Shown here in pieces: positions 17,323 through 26,690 of a stretch of 33,688 bases of DNA. A program made the position numbers and the translations under genes. Location of the stretch: contig LJNE01000004.1 of NCBI GenBank assembly GCA_001303125.1, positions 1 through 33,688 of the forward strand, read 5' to 3'. Every line of letters begins with the position of its first letter. The stretch's first letter is position 1. Source of the stretch: Parcubacteria bacterium DG_74_1. GTDB lineage: Bacteria > Patescibacteriota > Minisyncoccia > Minisyncoccales > DG-74-1. The notes beneath the pieces are model-generated. The model saw only the letters and a program-made list of their open reading frames with translations. It was not told the origin of the DNA and made no database searches.

Positions 17323-18408
17323 ATGAAATTTCCAATTTTCAAAACCAAAACAAAAGGAGTAACAAAGAAATTCAATTTAGCCGACCCGAAAGAGAGAGCG
17401 GCTTATTTTCAATCAAAGGCCGGGCTGGAAATTGCTAAATTGAGGAAATATTTAAGAAGAAATACTTTCATTGCTTATTTTCTAGGAAAGAAAAATTCCG
17501 GCAAGGGAACTTATACAAAAATGCTTGCCGAGATACTTGCTCCGGAGAAGATATCGCACTTTTCAATTGGCGATATGATCAGAGAAGTGGATGAAGAACT
17601 TAGGAATAAAAAAAGAAAAAGAGAATTATATTCCTTTTTGGAAAGAAATTATCGGGGCTGGCTCCCCTTTAAAAGAGTATTTTCTGCCTTAGAAAAGAGA
17701 AGCACGAAAACTCTTTTGCCGAGCGAGTTAATTTTAGCTCTGGTAAAAAGGGAAATATTTAGAAGAAAAAAGAAAACTCTTTTTATTGACGGTTTTCCTA
17801 GAGACCTAGATCAGGTTTCTTATTCTTTATTCTTTCGGGATTTGATTGGCTATCGAGAAGACCTAGACATTTTTGTTTTAATTGACGTTCCCGAAAGTGT
17901 CATTGATGAAAGAATTAAATGGCGAAGAGTCTGTCCTAGATGTCAGACCTCAAGAAATTTTAAATTACTTCCCACTTCAAAGATAGATTACGATAGGAGA
18001 AAAAAAGAGTTTTATTTAGTTTGCGATAATCCAAGTTGTCCGGCCTACCTGTCGGGTAGACAGGGAGTAAGAATGATTGCCAAAGAAGGAGACGAATTAG
18101 GAATAGCACCGATAAAAGAAAGATTAAAATTAGATGAGAAATTAATAAGACAGGCCTTTTCTCTGTACGGAATTCCCAAAATATTTTTAAGAAATTCTTT
18201 ACCCGTAAAGATTGCTAAAAAATTCGTTGATGATTACGAAATTACTCCCGAATATAACTATCAATGGGACAAAGAAGAAAACGAAGTAAGGATCATTGAA
18301 AAACCATGGATTATTCGGGACGATGAAGGAGTCCCATCCTATAGTTTATTAGCGGCGCCGGTAACAGTTTCCTTAATAAAACAAATGGCAGATGTTTTAG
18401 AGCTTTGA
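17323..18408 (+). CDS. divergent adenylate kinase/nucleoside monophosphate kinase
   Basis: FLGKKNSGKGTYTK, FSIGDMIR, FIDGFPRDLDQ, RRVCPRCQ...CDNPSCPAYLSGR lid-like region. Confidence 0.8.
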   Translation: MKFPIFKTKTKGVTKKFNLADPKERAAYFQSKAGLEIAKLRKYLRRNTFIAYFLGKKNSGKGTYTKMLAEILAPEKISHFSIGDMIREVDEELRNKKRKRELYSFLERNYRGWLPFKRVFSALEKRSTKTLLPSELILALVKREIFRRKKKTLFIDGFPRDLDQVSYSLFFRDLIGYREDLDIFVLIDVPESVIDERIKWRRVCPRCQTSRNFKLLPTSKIDYDRRKKEFYLVCDNPSCPAYLSGRQGVRMIAKEGDELGIAPIKERLKLDEKLIRQAFSLYGIPKIFLRNSLPVKIAKKFVDDYEITPEYNYQWDKEENEVRIIEKPWIIRDDEGVPSYSLLAAPVTVSLIKQMADVLEL

Positions 18409-18409
18409 C

Positions 18410-18439
18410 TTGACTAATAGTTTGACTGAGAGGTAGAAT
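18410..18439 (+). promoter_or_regulatory. promoter for the structured ncRNA
   Basis: TTGACT - 18 nt - TAGAAT, start expected near 18446. Confidence 0.65.
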
Positions 18440-18445
18440 AAAATT

Positions 18446-18585
18446 AGCCTTGTGTCTTCTAGCTAGATTCTGGTCAAACGTTCTTTTCGGGAGTCGGATA
18501 TGTTCTCCTTCTATCGGAAGAAGACTTGGACGCCCACTTAATAATTTTCCGGATTACGAACCTTCTAGAAGAAACACAGGGCATC
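18446..18585 (+). ncRNA. structured ncRNA, candidate 6S RNA (ssrS-like)
   Basis: Arms 18447-18462 and 18565-18582 pair over about 16 bp with a 2-nt bulge; inner UCUGG/CCGGA, CGUUC/GGACG and apical CUUC/GAAG helices flank a large asymmetric internal loop; own promoter and terminator. Confidence 0.6.
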
Positions 18586-18614
18586 AAAAAACGTCCCTGG
18601 TCAGGGCGTTTTTT
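18586..18614 (+). terminator. rho-independent terminator
   Basis: AAAAAACGTCCCTG-GT-CAGGGCGTTTTTT. Confidence 0.92.
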
Positions 18615-18687
18615 GAATGATTGAAAAGTAAGTTCTTATATTTTAAAGATAGACAGTTAATAGAAGGTAATTTTTAGAGAGAAATTT

Positions 18688-18758
18688 TCGGGCCAGGGCG
18701 AATCGAACGCCCGCTTTACCCACCCCAAGGGCATGGACTACCATTATCCTATGGCCCG
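18688..18758 (-). tRNA. tRNA-Pro(GGG)
   Basis: Minus strand CGGGCCA/TGGCCCG acceptor, TGCCC-TTGGGGT-GGGTA anticodon arm, GGGCG-TTCGATT-CGCCC T arm; C1-G72 and A73 fit bacterial tRNA-Pro; CCA not encoded. Confidence 0.92.
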
Positions 18759-18768
18759 TAACCGAAGA

Positions 18769-18990
18769 TTATTTTTTCTTGGCTAGTGTTTTAATACATT
18801 TGGCGCAGGCCAAGATTCGTTTTCCAGCGAATTTTTTATAGGCCGGCTTTTTAACATCCGAAGGAATCTTTACCCATTGTAAGTTGGGATATTTTCTTTT
18901 TTTGATGGTTGGGTTATATTTTCCTCGGAGTTTTTTCAATCTCCAGACCATCGTGCCCCTCTTTTTGCAAATTTGACATTCTTTTGCCAT
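18769..18990 (-). CDS. rpmB: 50S ribosomal protein bL28
   Basis: MAKECQICKKRGTMVWRLKKLRGKYNPTIKKRKYPNLQWVKI...ACAKCIKTLAKKK. Confidence 0.75.
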   Translation of the reverse strand: MAKECQICKKRGTMVWRLKKLRGKYNPTIKKRKYPNLQWVKIPSDVKKPAYKKFAGKRILACAKCIKTLAKKK

Positions 18991-19095
18991 ATAATCTAAT
19001 GTTAAAATTTTTTTAAAAAATTTACAATATATGTTATACTGATAACGTCCTGTGTTGGAAAAGATGAGGGTAGTGACTGATTTTATATTATTGTT

Positions 19096-19716
19096 ATGGA
19101 ATATATTTTTTTAATTGCCATTTTAATTTTTTCTGTAGTTATTCACGAAGTTTCTCATGGAGCAGTAGCCAACTATTTAGGCGATCCGACTGCCAAATAC
19201 GCCGGCCGCCTGACTTTAAATCCAATCAAACACTTAGATCCGATTGGTTCTGTTTTGGTGCCACTATTTTTAGTTTTGATGAAAAGTCCATTCTTGATTG
19301 GTTGGGCAAAGCCGGTGCCGGTGAATCCTTATAATTTTAATGATCAAAAATACGGTTCAGCCAAAGTAGCCTTGGCTGGTCCAGGAGCAAATCTGGCAGT
19401 CGCTTTATTTTTTGGCTTAACTTTAAGGTTTTTCCCAGGGATTGCTGTTACGCCTAGCCTTGTTTTAATCTTCAGCTACATTGTCTTCATAAATATTCTT
19501 TTAGCCATATTTAATTTACTACCAGTTCCTCCCCTGGACGGTTCCCATATTCTCTTTACCTTTTTGCCCCCACGTTTTGAAAGGTTCAAAATATTTTTGG
19601 GGCAATTCGGCATCTTTGTTTTACTTTTTCTTATTTTCTTTTTATTCCGTTACTTATTTTTGATTATCAACCTGATTTTTTATCTCATTGTCGGATACCC
19701 TTTCCCTGCTTTTTAA
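19096..19716 (+). CDS. M50 site-2 protease family protein
   Basis: VVIHEVSHGAVANYLGDPTAKYAGRLTLNPIKHLDPIGS, NLLPVPPLDGSHIL. Confidence 0.93.
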   Translation: MEYIFLIAILIFSVVIHEVSHGAVANYLGDPTAKYAGRLTLNPIKHLDPIGSVLVPLFLVLMKSPFLIGWAKPVPVNPYNFNDQKYGSAKVALAGPGANLAVALFFGLTLRFFPGIAVTPSLVLIFSYIVFINILLAIFNLLPVPPLDGSHILFTFLPPRFERFKIFLGQFGIFVLLFLIFFLFRYLFLIINLIFYLIVGYPFPAF

Positions 19717-19719
19717 GTG

Positions 19720-19748
19720 TTGACTATTAAACTTAATCCTGTTAAAGT
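19720..19748 (+). promoter_or_regulatory. sigma70-like promoter upstream of rpsL
   Basis: TTGACT - 17 nt - TAAAGT, 10 nt before ATG 19759. Confidence 0.6.
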
Positions 19749-19758
19749 TCAATTTATT

Positions 19759-20169
19759 ATGCCGACTATTAGACAACTAATAAGAAAAAGAAGGAAGAGG
19801 ATAAAAAAACGCGGCAAGACGCCGGCCTTAGGAGCTGGCTTTAATGTTTTGAAAAATCAGCCCAGAAAGTATCCTTCTCCATTTAAAAGAGGGGTTTGTC
19901 TTAAAGTTTTTACTGTTACTCCAAAAAAACCAAACTCAGCCATGAGAAAAGTGGCCAGAGTGAGATTGTCCAGCGGCCAAGAAGTGACCGCATATATTCC
20001 CGGGGAAGGTCATAATTTACAGGAGCATTCAATTGTTTTAATTCGCGGAGGAAGAGTCAAAGATTTGCCAGGGGTAAGATACCATATTGTCAGAGGAATA
20101 TTAGATACTGGCGGAGTGGAAGGAAGAAAACAGGAAAGAAGTAAATACGGAACGAAGCGTGAGAAATAA
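19759..20169 (+). CDS. rpsL: 30S ribosomal protein uS12
   Basis: [14 protein letters not shown]...[56 protein letters not shown]; start moved from 19717. Confidence 0.97.
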   Translation: MPTIRQLIRKRRKRIKKRGKTPALGAGFNVLKNQPRKYPSPFKRGVCLKVFTVTPKKPNSAMRKVARVRLSSGQEVTAYIPGEGHNLQEHSIVLIRGGRVKDLPGVRYHIVRGILDTGGVEGRKQERSKYGTKREK

Positions 20170-20170
20170 T

Positions 20171-20638
20171 ATGAGAAGCACAAAGAAAACCAAAAGAGAA
20201 ATAACTCCTGACCCTGTTTATAGCAGCGTTACCGTTGCCAAATTTATTAATCAGGTGATGCGCCGAGGGAAGAAAAGTATTGCCCAAAAAATTGTTTACG
20301 GGAGTTTTGATATTATAAAAGAAAAGACAAAAAAAGAACCCTTGGAGATTTTTAATTCAGCCCTCAGCAATGTTAGACCTTTATTAGAAGTAAAACCGAA
20401 AAGAATTGGCGGAGCGACTTATCAAGTACCGAGACAGGTACCTGATGAAAGAGGAGAGACACTGGCTATCCGTTGGATAATTCGAGCAGCGACATTTAAA
20501 AAAGGAAAATCAATGAAAGAAAAATTAGCTGGAGAATTAATCGAAGCGGCAAATAATACAGGAGTCGCTGTCAAGAAGAAAGAAGATACTCATCGAATGG
20601 CCGAAGCCAACAGAGCTTTTGCTCATTTCGCCTGGTAA
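20171..20638 (+). CDS. rpsG: 30S ribosomal protein uS7
   Basis: uS7 signature ...[45 protein letters not shown]; start moved from 20159. Confidence 0.96.
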   Translation: MRSTKKTKREITPDPVYSSVTVAKFINQVMRRGKKSIAQKIVYGSFDIIKEKTKKEPLEIFNSALSNVRPLLEVKPKRIGGATYQVPRQVPDERGETLAIRWIIRAATFKKGKSMKEKLAGELIEAANNTGVAVKKKEDTHRMAEANRAFAHFAW

Positions 20639-20676
20639 ACCCTGTTGAATTTAGTTTAACGACTATTTAACAGGGT
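20639..20676 (+). promoter_or_regulatory. stem-loop between rpsG and fusA
   Basis: ACCCTGTT...TAGT-ttaacg-ACTA...AACAGGGT; 3' arm ends 7 nt before fusA ATG. Confidence 0.5.
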
Positions 20677-20683
20677 AAATTTT

Positions 20684-22798
20684 ATGCCCAGACAATATCC
20701 AATTGAAAAATATCGCGACATAGGCATTATTGCCCATATTGACGCCGGTAAAACTACTGCTACCGAGCGAATTTTGTTTTATGCCGGAATTTCCCATCGC
20801 ATTGGCGAGATTGATTTGGGAAACACTATTATGGACTGGATGGCCCAGGAAAGAGAAAGAGGGATTACTATTACTTCAGCTGCCACCACTTGTTTTTGGA
20901 CACCACTGGAAGCTAAAAGCCGTGAGCGGGGCAATCCATCCGAAATACGCATTAACATTATTGACACTCCCGGTCACATTGATTTTACGGCTGAAGTACA
21001 AAGATCATTAAGGGTTTTGGATGGAGCGGTGGTAATTTTTGATGGTGTGGCCGGAGTAGAACCTCAGTCAGAAACAGTTTGGCGGCAGGCGGATAAATTT
21101 AATGTTCCGAGAATTTGTTTTATTAATAAAATGGATAGAATGGGAGCCGATTTTTATAAAAGCCTAGAGTCTATCTGGCAGAAATTATCACCCAATGCAG
21201 TAGCTATGCAGATTCCCATTGGCGCAGAAAGTGCCTTTGAGGGTGTAGTTGACTTATTAAAGATGAAAACCCTTAAGTTTAAAGGAGATCATGGTGAAGA
21301 AGTAATAGAAGAAGATATTCCAGAAGATTTACTAGAGAAAGCCAAAGAATGGAGAGAAAAATTAGTTGAGAAAATTGTCGCTGAAGACGAAAAGACCCTA
21401 GAAAGATATTTAGCTCAGGAAGAAATTTCTATTGAGGAACTAAGAAATAGTTTAAGAAAGGCAACCATTAATTACCGGTTGATCCCCGTTTTTACTGGAT
21501 CGGCTTTAAAGAACAAAGGAATTCAGCCAGTCTTAGACGCTATTTGTTATTATTTACCAAACCCTACAGAACTTCCGTCAGTTAAAGGAATTGACCCCAA
21601 AACCGGAAAAGAGGCCGAGAGAAAACCAGCGGACGTAGAGCCCTTTTCGGCTTTGGCTTTTAAGGTTGCCACTGATCCTTACGTTGGAACATTAACTTAT
21701 TTCCGGGTTTATTCTGGAAATTTGAAACGGGGCGTCTACCTATTAAATACTACCAGTCAAGAAAAAGAAAGAATTGGTCGAATTTTGAGGATGCATGCCA
21801 ATTCTAGAGAGGAGGTGGAAGAAATTTTTGCTGGAGACATCGTCGCTACTGTAGGATTAAAAGCTACTTCCACCGGCCACACCCTTTGCGACCCGATGCA
21901 CCCCATTGTTTTAGAAAAAATTATTTTTCCCGAGCCGGTCATCGGTATTCGCATCGAGCCGAAAACCAAGGCTGACCAGGAAAAGATGAGTTTAGCATTA
22001 AAGAGGCTAGCCGAAGAAGATCCGACTTTTCAAATCAAAGGAGACCCGGAAACTGGTGAAACTATTATCTCTGGTATGGGCGAGCTGCATTTAGAAATTA
22101 TTGTTGATCGAATGAAAAGAGAATTTAATGTAGAAGGGAACGTCGGTCGGCCTCAGGTGGCCTATAAAGAAACGATTAAAGAAATGGCGGAAGCGGAAGG
22201 GAAATATGTTAGACAGACTGGCGGCCGCGGTCAATATGGCCACGTTTGGCTAAGAGTAGAACCAAAACAGAGAGGAGAAGGTTTTGATTTTATTGATGAA
22301 ATCAAAGGCGGGATTATTCCTCAGGAATTTATTCCGGCTGTGGAGAAAGGAATTAAAGAAGCTCTGGACAAAGGAATCTTAGCTGGCTATCCTCTGGTAG
22401 ATCTTAGCTGCGCCTTATATGACGGCTCCTTCCATGAGGTTGATTCCTCGGAATTGGCTTTTAAAATTGCTGGCAGTATGGCTCTTCAAGCAGCTGCTAA
22501 AAGAGCCAAGCCGGTTTTATTAGAACCGATAATGAGGTTAGAAGTTATTTCGCCCCAAGATTTTTTTGGCGATGTTATCGGGGATTTATCTGCTCGACGG
22601 GGGAGAATTGAAGAAACGAAAGACAGATTAAACCTAAAAGTGATTGATGCTAAGGTTCCTCTAGCTGAGATGTTTGGCTACGCTACTTCTTTAAGATCGT
22701 TGACAGAAGGAAGAGGAACTTTTACAATGGAATTTGATCGGTATGAAGTGGTTCCTAATAATATAATGCAAGAAATTATTGACGGCAAAAGACGATAA
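20684..22798 (+). CDS. fusA: elongation factor G
   Basis: [55 protein letters not shown]. Confidence 0.98.
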   Translation: MPRQYPIEKYRDIGIIAHIDAGKTTATERILFYAGISHRIGEIDLGNTIMDWMAQERERGITITSAATTCFWTPLEAKSRERGNPSEIRINIIDTPGHIDFTAEVQRSLRVLDGAVVIFDGVAGVEPQSETVWRQADKFNVPRICFINKMDRMGADFYKSLESIWQKLSPNAVAMQIPIGAESAFEGVVDLLKMKTLKFKGDHGEEVIEEDIPEDLLEKAKEWREKLVEKIVAEDEKTLERYLAQEEISIEELRNSLRKATINYRLIPVFTGSALKNKGIQPVLDAICYYLPNPTELPSVKGIDPKTGKEAERKPADVEPFSALAFKVATDPYVGTLTYFRVYSGNLKRGVYLLNTTSQEKERIGRILRMHANSREEVEEIFAGDIVATVGLKATSTGHTLCDPMHPIVLEKIIFPEPVIGIRIEPKTKADQEKMSLALKRLAEEDPTFQIKGDPETGETIISGMGELHLEIIVDRMKREFNVEGNVGRPQVAYKETIKEMAEAEGKYVRQTGGRGQYGHVWLRVEPKQRGEGFDFIDEIKGGIIPQEFIPAVEKGIKEALDKGILAGYPLVDLSCALYDGSFHEVDSSELAFKIAGSMALQAAAKRAKPVLLEPIMRLEVISPQDFFGDVIGDLSARRGRIEETKDRLNLKVIDAKVPLAEMFGYATSLRSLTEGRGTFTMEFDRYEVVPNNIMQEIIDGKRR

Positions 22799-22816
22799 TT
22801 ATTCACAATTTAACTA

Positions 22817-22845
22817 TTGACCAAGCACTTAATCTTTGTTATAAA
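22817..22845 (+). promoter_or_regulatory. tuf promoter P1
   Basis: TTGACC - 17 nt - TATAAA; spacer contains CACTTAATCT, one arm of a dyad. Confidence 0.55.
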
Positions 22846-22895
22846 TTACCTAAGTCTACTTACCGACCAGAAATAAAATTAGATTAAGTGTTCAG

Positions 22896-22923
22896 TTGAC
22901 TATTTTAAAAAGGTTAATAAAAT
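22896..22923 (+). promoter_or_regulatory. tuf promoter P2
   Basis: TTGACT - 16 nt - TAAAAT. Confidence 0.5.
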
Positions 22924-22944
22924 AATAATATAATTAACGTAATT

Positions 22945-23015
22945 AAGTAACTAGTGATCGGTAACCAGTAATAAACAAATGTTAATAATTACTGGTTATG
23001 GTTTATCCGTTACTT
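22945..23015 (+). promoter_or_regulatory. nested stem-loop in tuf leader
   Basis: Outer AAGTAAC (22945-22951)/GTTACTT (23009-23015); inner TAACCAGTAAT (22962-22972)/ATTACTGGTTA (22988-22998). Confidence 0.6.
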
Positions 23016-23027
23016 GTTAATAAATTT

Positions 23028-24227
23028 ATGGCAGAGAAAGAAAAATTTGTTAGAGGAAAGCCTCACGTTAATATTGGTACCATTGGCCATGTCGCTCATG
23101 GAAAAACCACCTTAACTGCGGCTATTACTCATATTTTAAAATTAAAAGGATTGGCTGCCAAAGAATGGACAGTCGATGAAATCAATGCCGCTCCCGAAGA
23201 GAAAGCCAGAGGGTTAACTATTACTATTACTCACGTGGAATATGAGACTGATAAACGCCACTACGCCCATATTGATTGCCCCGGCCACGCCGATTATGTC
23301 AAAAATATGATTACGGGAGCTGCTCAAATGGATGGGGGTGTTTTAGTTGTTTCAGCTTCCGACGGTCCGATGCCGCAAACAAGAGAACATATTCTTTTAG
23401 CCAGACAAGTTGGCTTACCTGCTTTAGTAATATTTTTGAATAAATGCGATGCGGTAGATGATCCGGAAATGATTAATCTGGTAGAGTCAGAATTGAGAGA
23501 ACTTCTGAAAAAATATAATTTTCCCGGGGATGAGATTCCAATTATTCGGGGTTCAGCCCTGAAAGCCTTGGAGACAAAATCAGTTGACGAAGAGGCGGCC
23601 AAGCCAATTTTGGATTTAATAAAAGCAATTGATGATTATATTCCAGAACCTAAGAGAGAAATAGATAAGCCGTTTTTAATGGCGATTGAAGACGTTTTCT
23701 CAATTGCCGGCCGAGGAACAGTGGCCACAGGAAGAATTGAGAGAGGAGTAATTCATCAAAATGAAGAAGTGGAAATAGTAGGAATTAGACCAACAGCTAA
23801 AAGTGTGGCTGTTTCAGTTGAGATGTTCAGAAAAGTATTAGATGAAGGAAGGGCTGGAGATAATGTAGGGATTCTCTTACGAGGGTTAGAGAAAGAAGAT
23901 GTTGAGAGGGGCCAGGTTTTGGCAAAACCGGGTAGCATTACGCCCCACACTGAATTTGAAGGAGAGGTTTATGTTTTGACCAAAGAAGAAGGTGGAAGGC
24001 ACACTCCTTTCTTTGCCGGCTACAAACCCCAATTTTATTTCAGAACTACCGATATTACTGGAGATGTTACTCTGCCAGAAGGGACGGAAATGGTTATGCC
24101 GGGCGACACCATTAATTTAATAATTAAATTAATTGCGCCGATCGCCCTTGAAGAAAAACAAAGATTTGCTATTCGAGAGGGTGGGAAAACCGTAGGGGCA
24201 GGAGTGGTTACTAAAATAATTAAATAG
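23028..24227 (+). CDS. tuf: elongation factor Tu
   Basis: [57 protein letters not shown]; start moved from 22998. Confidence 0.97.
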   Translation: MAEKEKFVRGKPHVNIGTIGHVAHGKTTLTAAITHILKLKGLAAKEWTVDEINAAPEEKARGLTITITHVEYETDKRHYAHIDCPGHADYVKNMITGAAQMDGGVLVVSASDGPMPQTREHILLARQVGLPALVIFLNKCDAVDDPEMINLVESELRELLKKYNFPGDEIPIIRGSALKALETKSVDEEAAKPILDLIKAIDDYIPEPKREIDKPFLMAIEDVFSIAGRGTVATGRIERGVIHQNEEVEIVGIRPTAKSVAVSVEMFRKVLDEGRAGDNVGILLRGLEKEDVERGQVLAKPGSITPHTEFEGEVYVLTKEEGGRHTPFFAGYKPQFYFRTTDITGDVTLPEGTEMVMPGDTINLIIKLIAPIALEEKQRFAIREGGKTVGAGVVTKIIK

Positions 24228-24311
24228 CTCTCACAAATAGGAAACGGATTCAGAAGCGAACAAAAAGATAATTGATTAGTTTATTATCCGCTAAATATCC
24301 ACTTATAATTA

Positions 24312-24674
24312 GTGAAAGTTCTTTTGAAGAAGATGGCCAAAAAGAAGGCAACAGTAATCAAAGAGGAAATTAAACCCAAGATCCGGATTAAATTACGGGC
24401 CTATGACAATAAGGTGATTGATAATTCGGCTAAACAAATTATTGAGGTAGCCGGTCGTTATGGAGTCGAGGTTTCTGGTCCGGTTCCTTTGCCTACCGAG
24501 ATTCATAAATACACCGTCAATCGTTCTTCTTTCGTACACAAAGATAGCCGGGAGCAATTTGAAACGAGAGTTCACAAAAGGCTAATTGATATCATTAGCC
24601 CAACTCCAAAAGTAATTGATGCTTTAATGAGCCTGACTCTGCCAGCCGGAGTGGATATTGAAATCAAAATGTGA
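24312..24674 (+). CDS. rpsJ: 30S ribosomal protein uS10
   Basis: [71 protein letters not shown]. Confidence 0.95.
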   Translation: MKVLLKKMAKKKATVIKEEIKPKIRIKLRAYDNKVIDNSAKQIIEVAGRYGVEVSGPVPLPTEIHKYTVNRSSFVHKDSREQFETRVHKRLIDIISPTPKVIDALMSLTLPAGVDIEIKM

Positions 24675-24723
24675 TTTGTCAAGACCAATAAACACGGATA
24701 ATAACGCAGAAAGACACACGAGA

Positions 24724-24752
24724 TTTACAAAAATAAATTTTCGCTGTATAAT
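24724..24752 (+). promoter_or_regulatory. strong sigma70-like promoter upstream of rplC
   Basis: TTTACA - 17 nt - TATAAT. Confidence 0.75.
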
Positions 24753-24817
24753 TTAAATGGTTAAAGTTAATGAATTTAAAATTTAATTTTTAATAAAAAA
24801 ATAACCATGGTAGATTG

Positions 24818-24840
24818 CCGGGTTATTACCCGGTTTTCTG
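24818..24840 (+). terminator. terminator/attenuator-like hairpin in rplC leader
   Basis: CCGGGT-TATT-ACCCGG followed by TTTTCTG; overlaps an alternative pairing AATAACC (24800-24806)/GGTTATT (24821-24827). Confidence 0.5.
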
Positions 24841-24867
24841 TTATTCGTGTTGCTAGTTCTTATAAAT

Positions 24868-25500
24868 ATGAAGTTTATTCTTGGTCTGAAATCAGGCATG
24901 TCTCAAATTTTTGATGAAGAGGGGAATGTTATCCCGGTGACTTTGGTTGAGGCCGGCCCCTGTATTATTACCCAGATTAAAACCGAAGAGCCCCGAAGTA
25001 TCGCCAAAGGTAAATTGCCAGATAAGAAAGATAGCTATGAAGCAATTCAAATTGGATTTCAGAATTTAAAGAAGAAAAAAACAAAAAAAACACAAAAAGA
25101 TAAGCCATTCAGGCATCTAAGGGAATTTAGGGGCGATATAGACATTTCAAAATACAAAGAAGGAGATAAGATTGATGTTTCAATTTTTCAAGAAGGAGAT
25201 ATGGTTAAGGTTACTGGACTCTCCAAGGGCAAAGGTTTTGCCGGAGTGGTAAAAAGATGGCACTTTACCGGTCGACCAGCCACCCACGGAACAAAACATG
25301 AATTGAGAACCCCGGGTTCGGTTGGCTCTTCTTTTCCCGAAAGAGTAATTAAGGGTAAAAAAATGGCCGGTAGAATGGGTCATGAAAGAAGAACAATTAA
25401 AAACTTAAAAATAATAAAAGTTGACCCAGAGAAAAATCTAATCGCTGTTCAGGGTGCAGTGCCCGGAGTAAAAGGCGCTCTTCTTGAGATTCGAGGTTAA
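24868..25500 (+). CDS. rplC: 50S ribosomal protein uL3
   Basis: MKFILGLKSGMSQIFDEEGNVIPVTLVEAGP, KGFAGVVKRWHFTGRPATHGTKHELRTPGSVG; start moved from 24847. Confidence 0.96.
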   Translation: MKFILGLKSGMSQIFDEEGNVIPVTLVEAGPCIITQIKTEEPRSIAKGKLPDKKDSYEAIQIGFQNLKKKKTKKTQKDKPFRHLREFRGDIDISKYKEGDKIDVSIFQEGDMVKVTGLSKGKGFAGVVKRWHFTGRPATHGTKHELRTPGSVGSSFPERVIKGKKMAGRMGHERRTIKNLKIIKVDPEKNLIAVQGAVPGVKGALLEIRG

Positions 25501-25519
25501 CCATAAAATTTTGAAAATT

Positions 25520-26167
25520 GTGAAAACGATACTTTATAATCAGAGAGGCGAGGAGGTGGGAACAACTTTATTACCAAGAGAGATTTTTGATGTAGAAATA
25601 AATCCTGATTTAATACATCAGGTGATAGTTTCGCAGATGGCAAACCGGAGAAAAGTTGTTGCCCATACCAAGAATAGAGGAGAAGTTAGGGGTGGGGGAA
25701 GAAAGCCTTGGCGGCAGAAAGGAACAGGTAGAGCCAGACACGGTTCAATTCGTTCGCCTCTCTGGCGAGGAGGAGGAGTAACCTTCGGCCCAAGAAAAGA
25801 AAGAGTTTTCAAGAAAAAAATTCCGAAGAAAATGAAAAGAAAAGCCCTCTTTATGGTTTTATCGAGTAAATTTAAGAATAAGCTGCTGATCGTTTTAGAT
25901 GAATTGAAATTAGAAAAAGCCAAGACTAAGTTTTTAGTTAAATTATTCGAAAACTTGAAAACAAAAATTAAAAACTTTAAGGGAGATAATGCCTTGGTTG
26001 CCTTACCGGGTTATGATAAAAATATAATTTTGGCGGCCAGAAACTTTTCTAAAATCGATACACTCTGGGCCCGAGATCTTAATGCTCTAGATGTTCTTTC
26101 TTCTAAATATTTAATTCTCCCTAAAGATTCAATAAAAGTAATAAAAGATACTTTTACCAAAAGATAA
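25520..26167 (+). CDS. rplD: 50S ribosomal protein uL4
   Basis: QMANRRKVVAHTKNRGEVRGGGRKPWRQKGTGRARHGSIRSPLWRGGGVTFGP; GTG start 25520 fits the family N-terminus. Confidence 0.95.
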   Translation: MKTILYNQRGEEVGTTLLPREIFDVEINPDLIHQVIVSQMANRRKVVAHTKNRGEVRGGGRKPWRQKGTGRARHGSIRSPLWRGGGVTFGPRKERVFKKKIPKKMKRKALFMVLSSKFKNKLLIVLDELKLEKAKTKFLVKLFENLKTKIKNFKGDNALVALPGYDKNIILAARNFSKIDTLWARDLNALDVLSSKYLILPKDSIKVIKDTFTKR

Positions 26168-26194
26168 TAAATTTAACAATAAGTTCATACTTAT

Positions 26195-26650
26195 ATGGGC
26201 ATTAGAGATATTTTTAAAAGAAAAAAAATAAAACCGCTTGAGGTTAAAAAAAAGGAGGCTAATGAGATTAAAACTCAACAAATAAAACCTGAACGAGAAG
26301 TAGACAAGGAGAAGGTCAAGGATAAGGGCCGGCCGTCGACGACAACAAAAACTCGGGAGGCAAAAATTACCAAAGCTTACCGTATTTTGAAAATTCCTCA
26401 GGTTACTGAAAAGGCAACTGATTTGACAAAGGAAAACCAATATATTTTTAGAGTCTTTCCAAGAACTAATAAAACAGAGATTAAAAAAGCGATTAATGAT
26501 TTGTACGGAGTAGATGTTTCAGATGTCAAAATTATAAAAGTGCCAGCCAAAAGAAGAAAGATAGGCAGAATTAGTGGCTGGCGAAAGGGATATAAAAAAG
26601 CAATTGTTAGATTAAAGGAAGGACAGAAGATTGAGGTTTTACCTAGATGA
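26195..26650 (+). CDS. rplW: 50S ribosomal protein uL23 with charged N-terminal extension
   Basis: ILKIPQVTEKATDLTKENQYIFRVFPRTNKTEIKKAINDLYGVDVSDVKIIKVPAKRRKIGR after about 60 K/E-rich residues. Confidence 0.92.
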   Translation: MGIRDIFKRKKIKPLEVKKKEANEIKTQQIKPEREVDKEKVKDKGRPSTTTKTREAKITKAYRILKIPQVTEKATDLTKENQYIFRVFPRTNKTEIKKAINDLYGVDVSDVKIIKVPAKRRKIGRISGWRKGYKKAIVRLKEGQKIEVLPR

Positions 26651-26690
26651 AGATTAGAAAATCGAAATTTTAAATTTGAAGCAAATTAAA

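Noticed and set aside
20730-21011. 93-aa ORF overlapping fusA
   Set aside because: Alternative frame inside highly conserved EF-G; no family resemblance.
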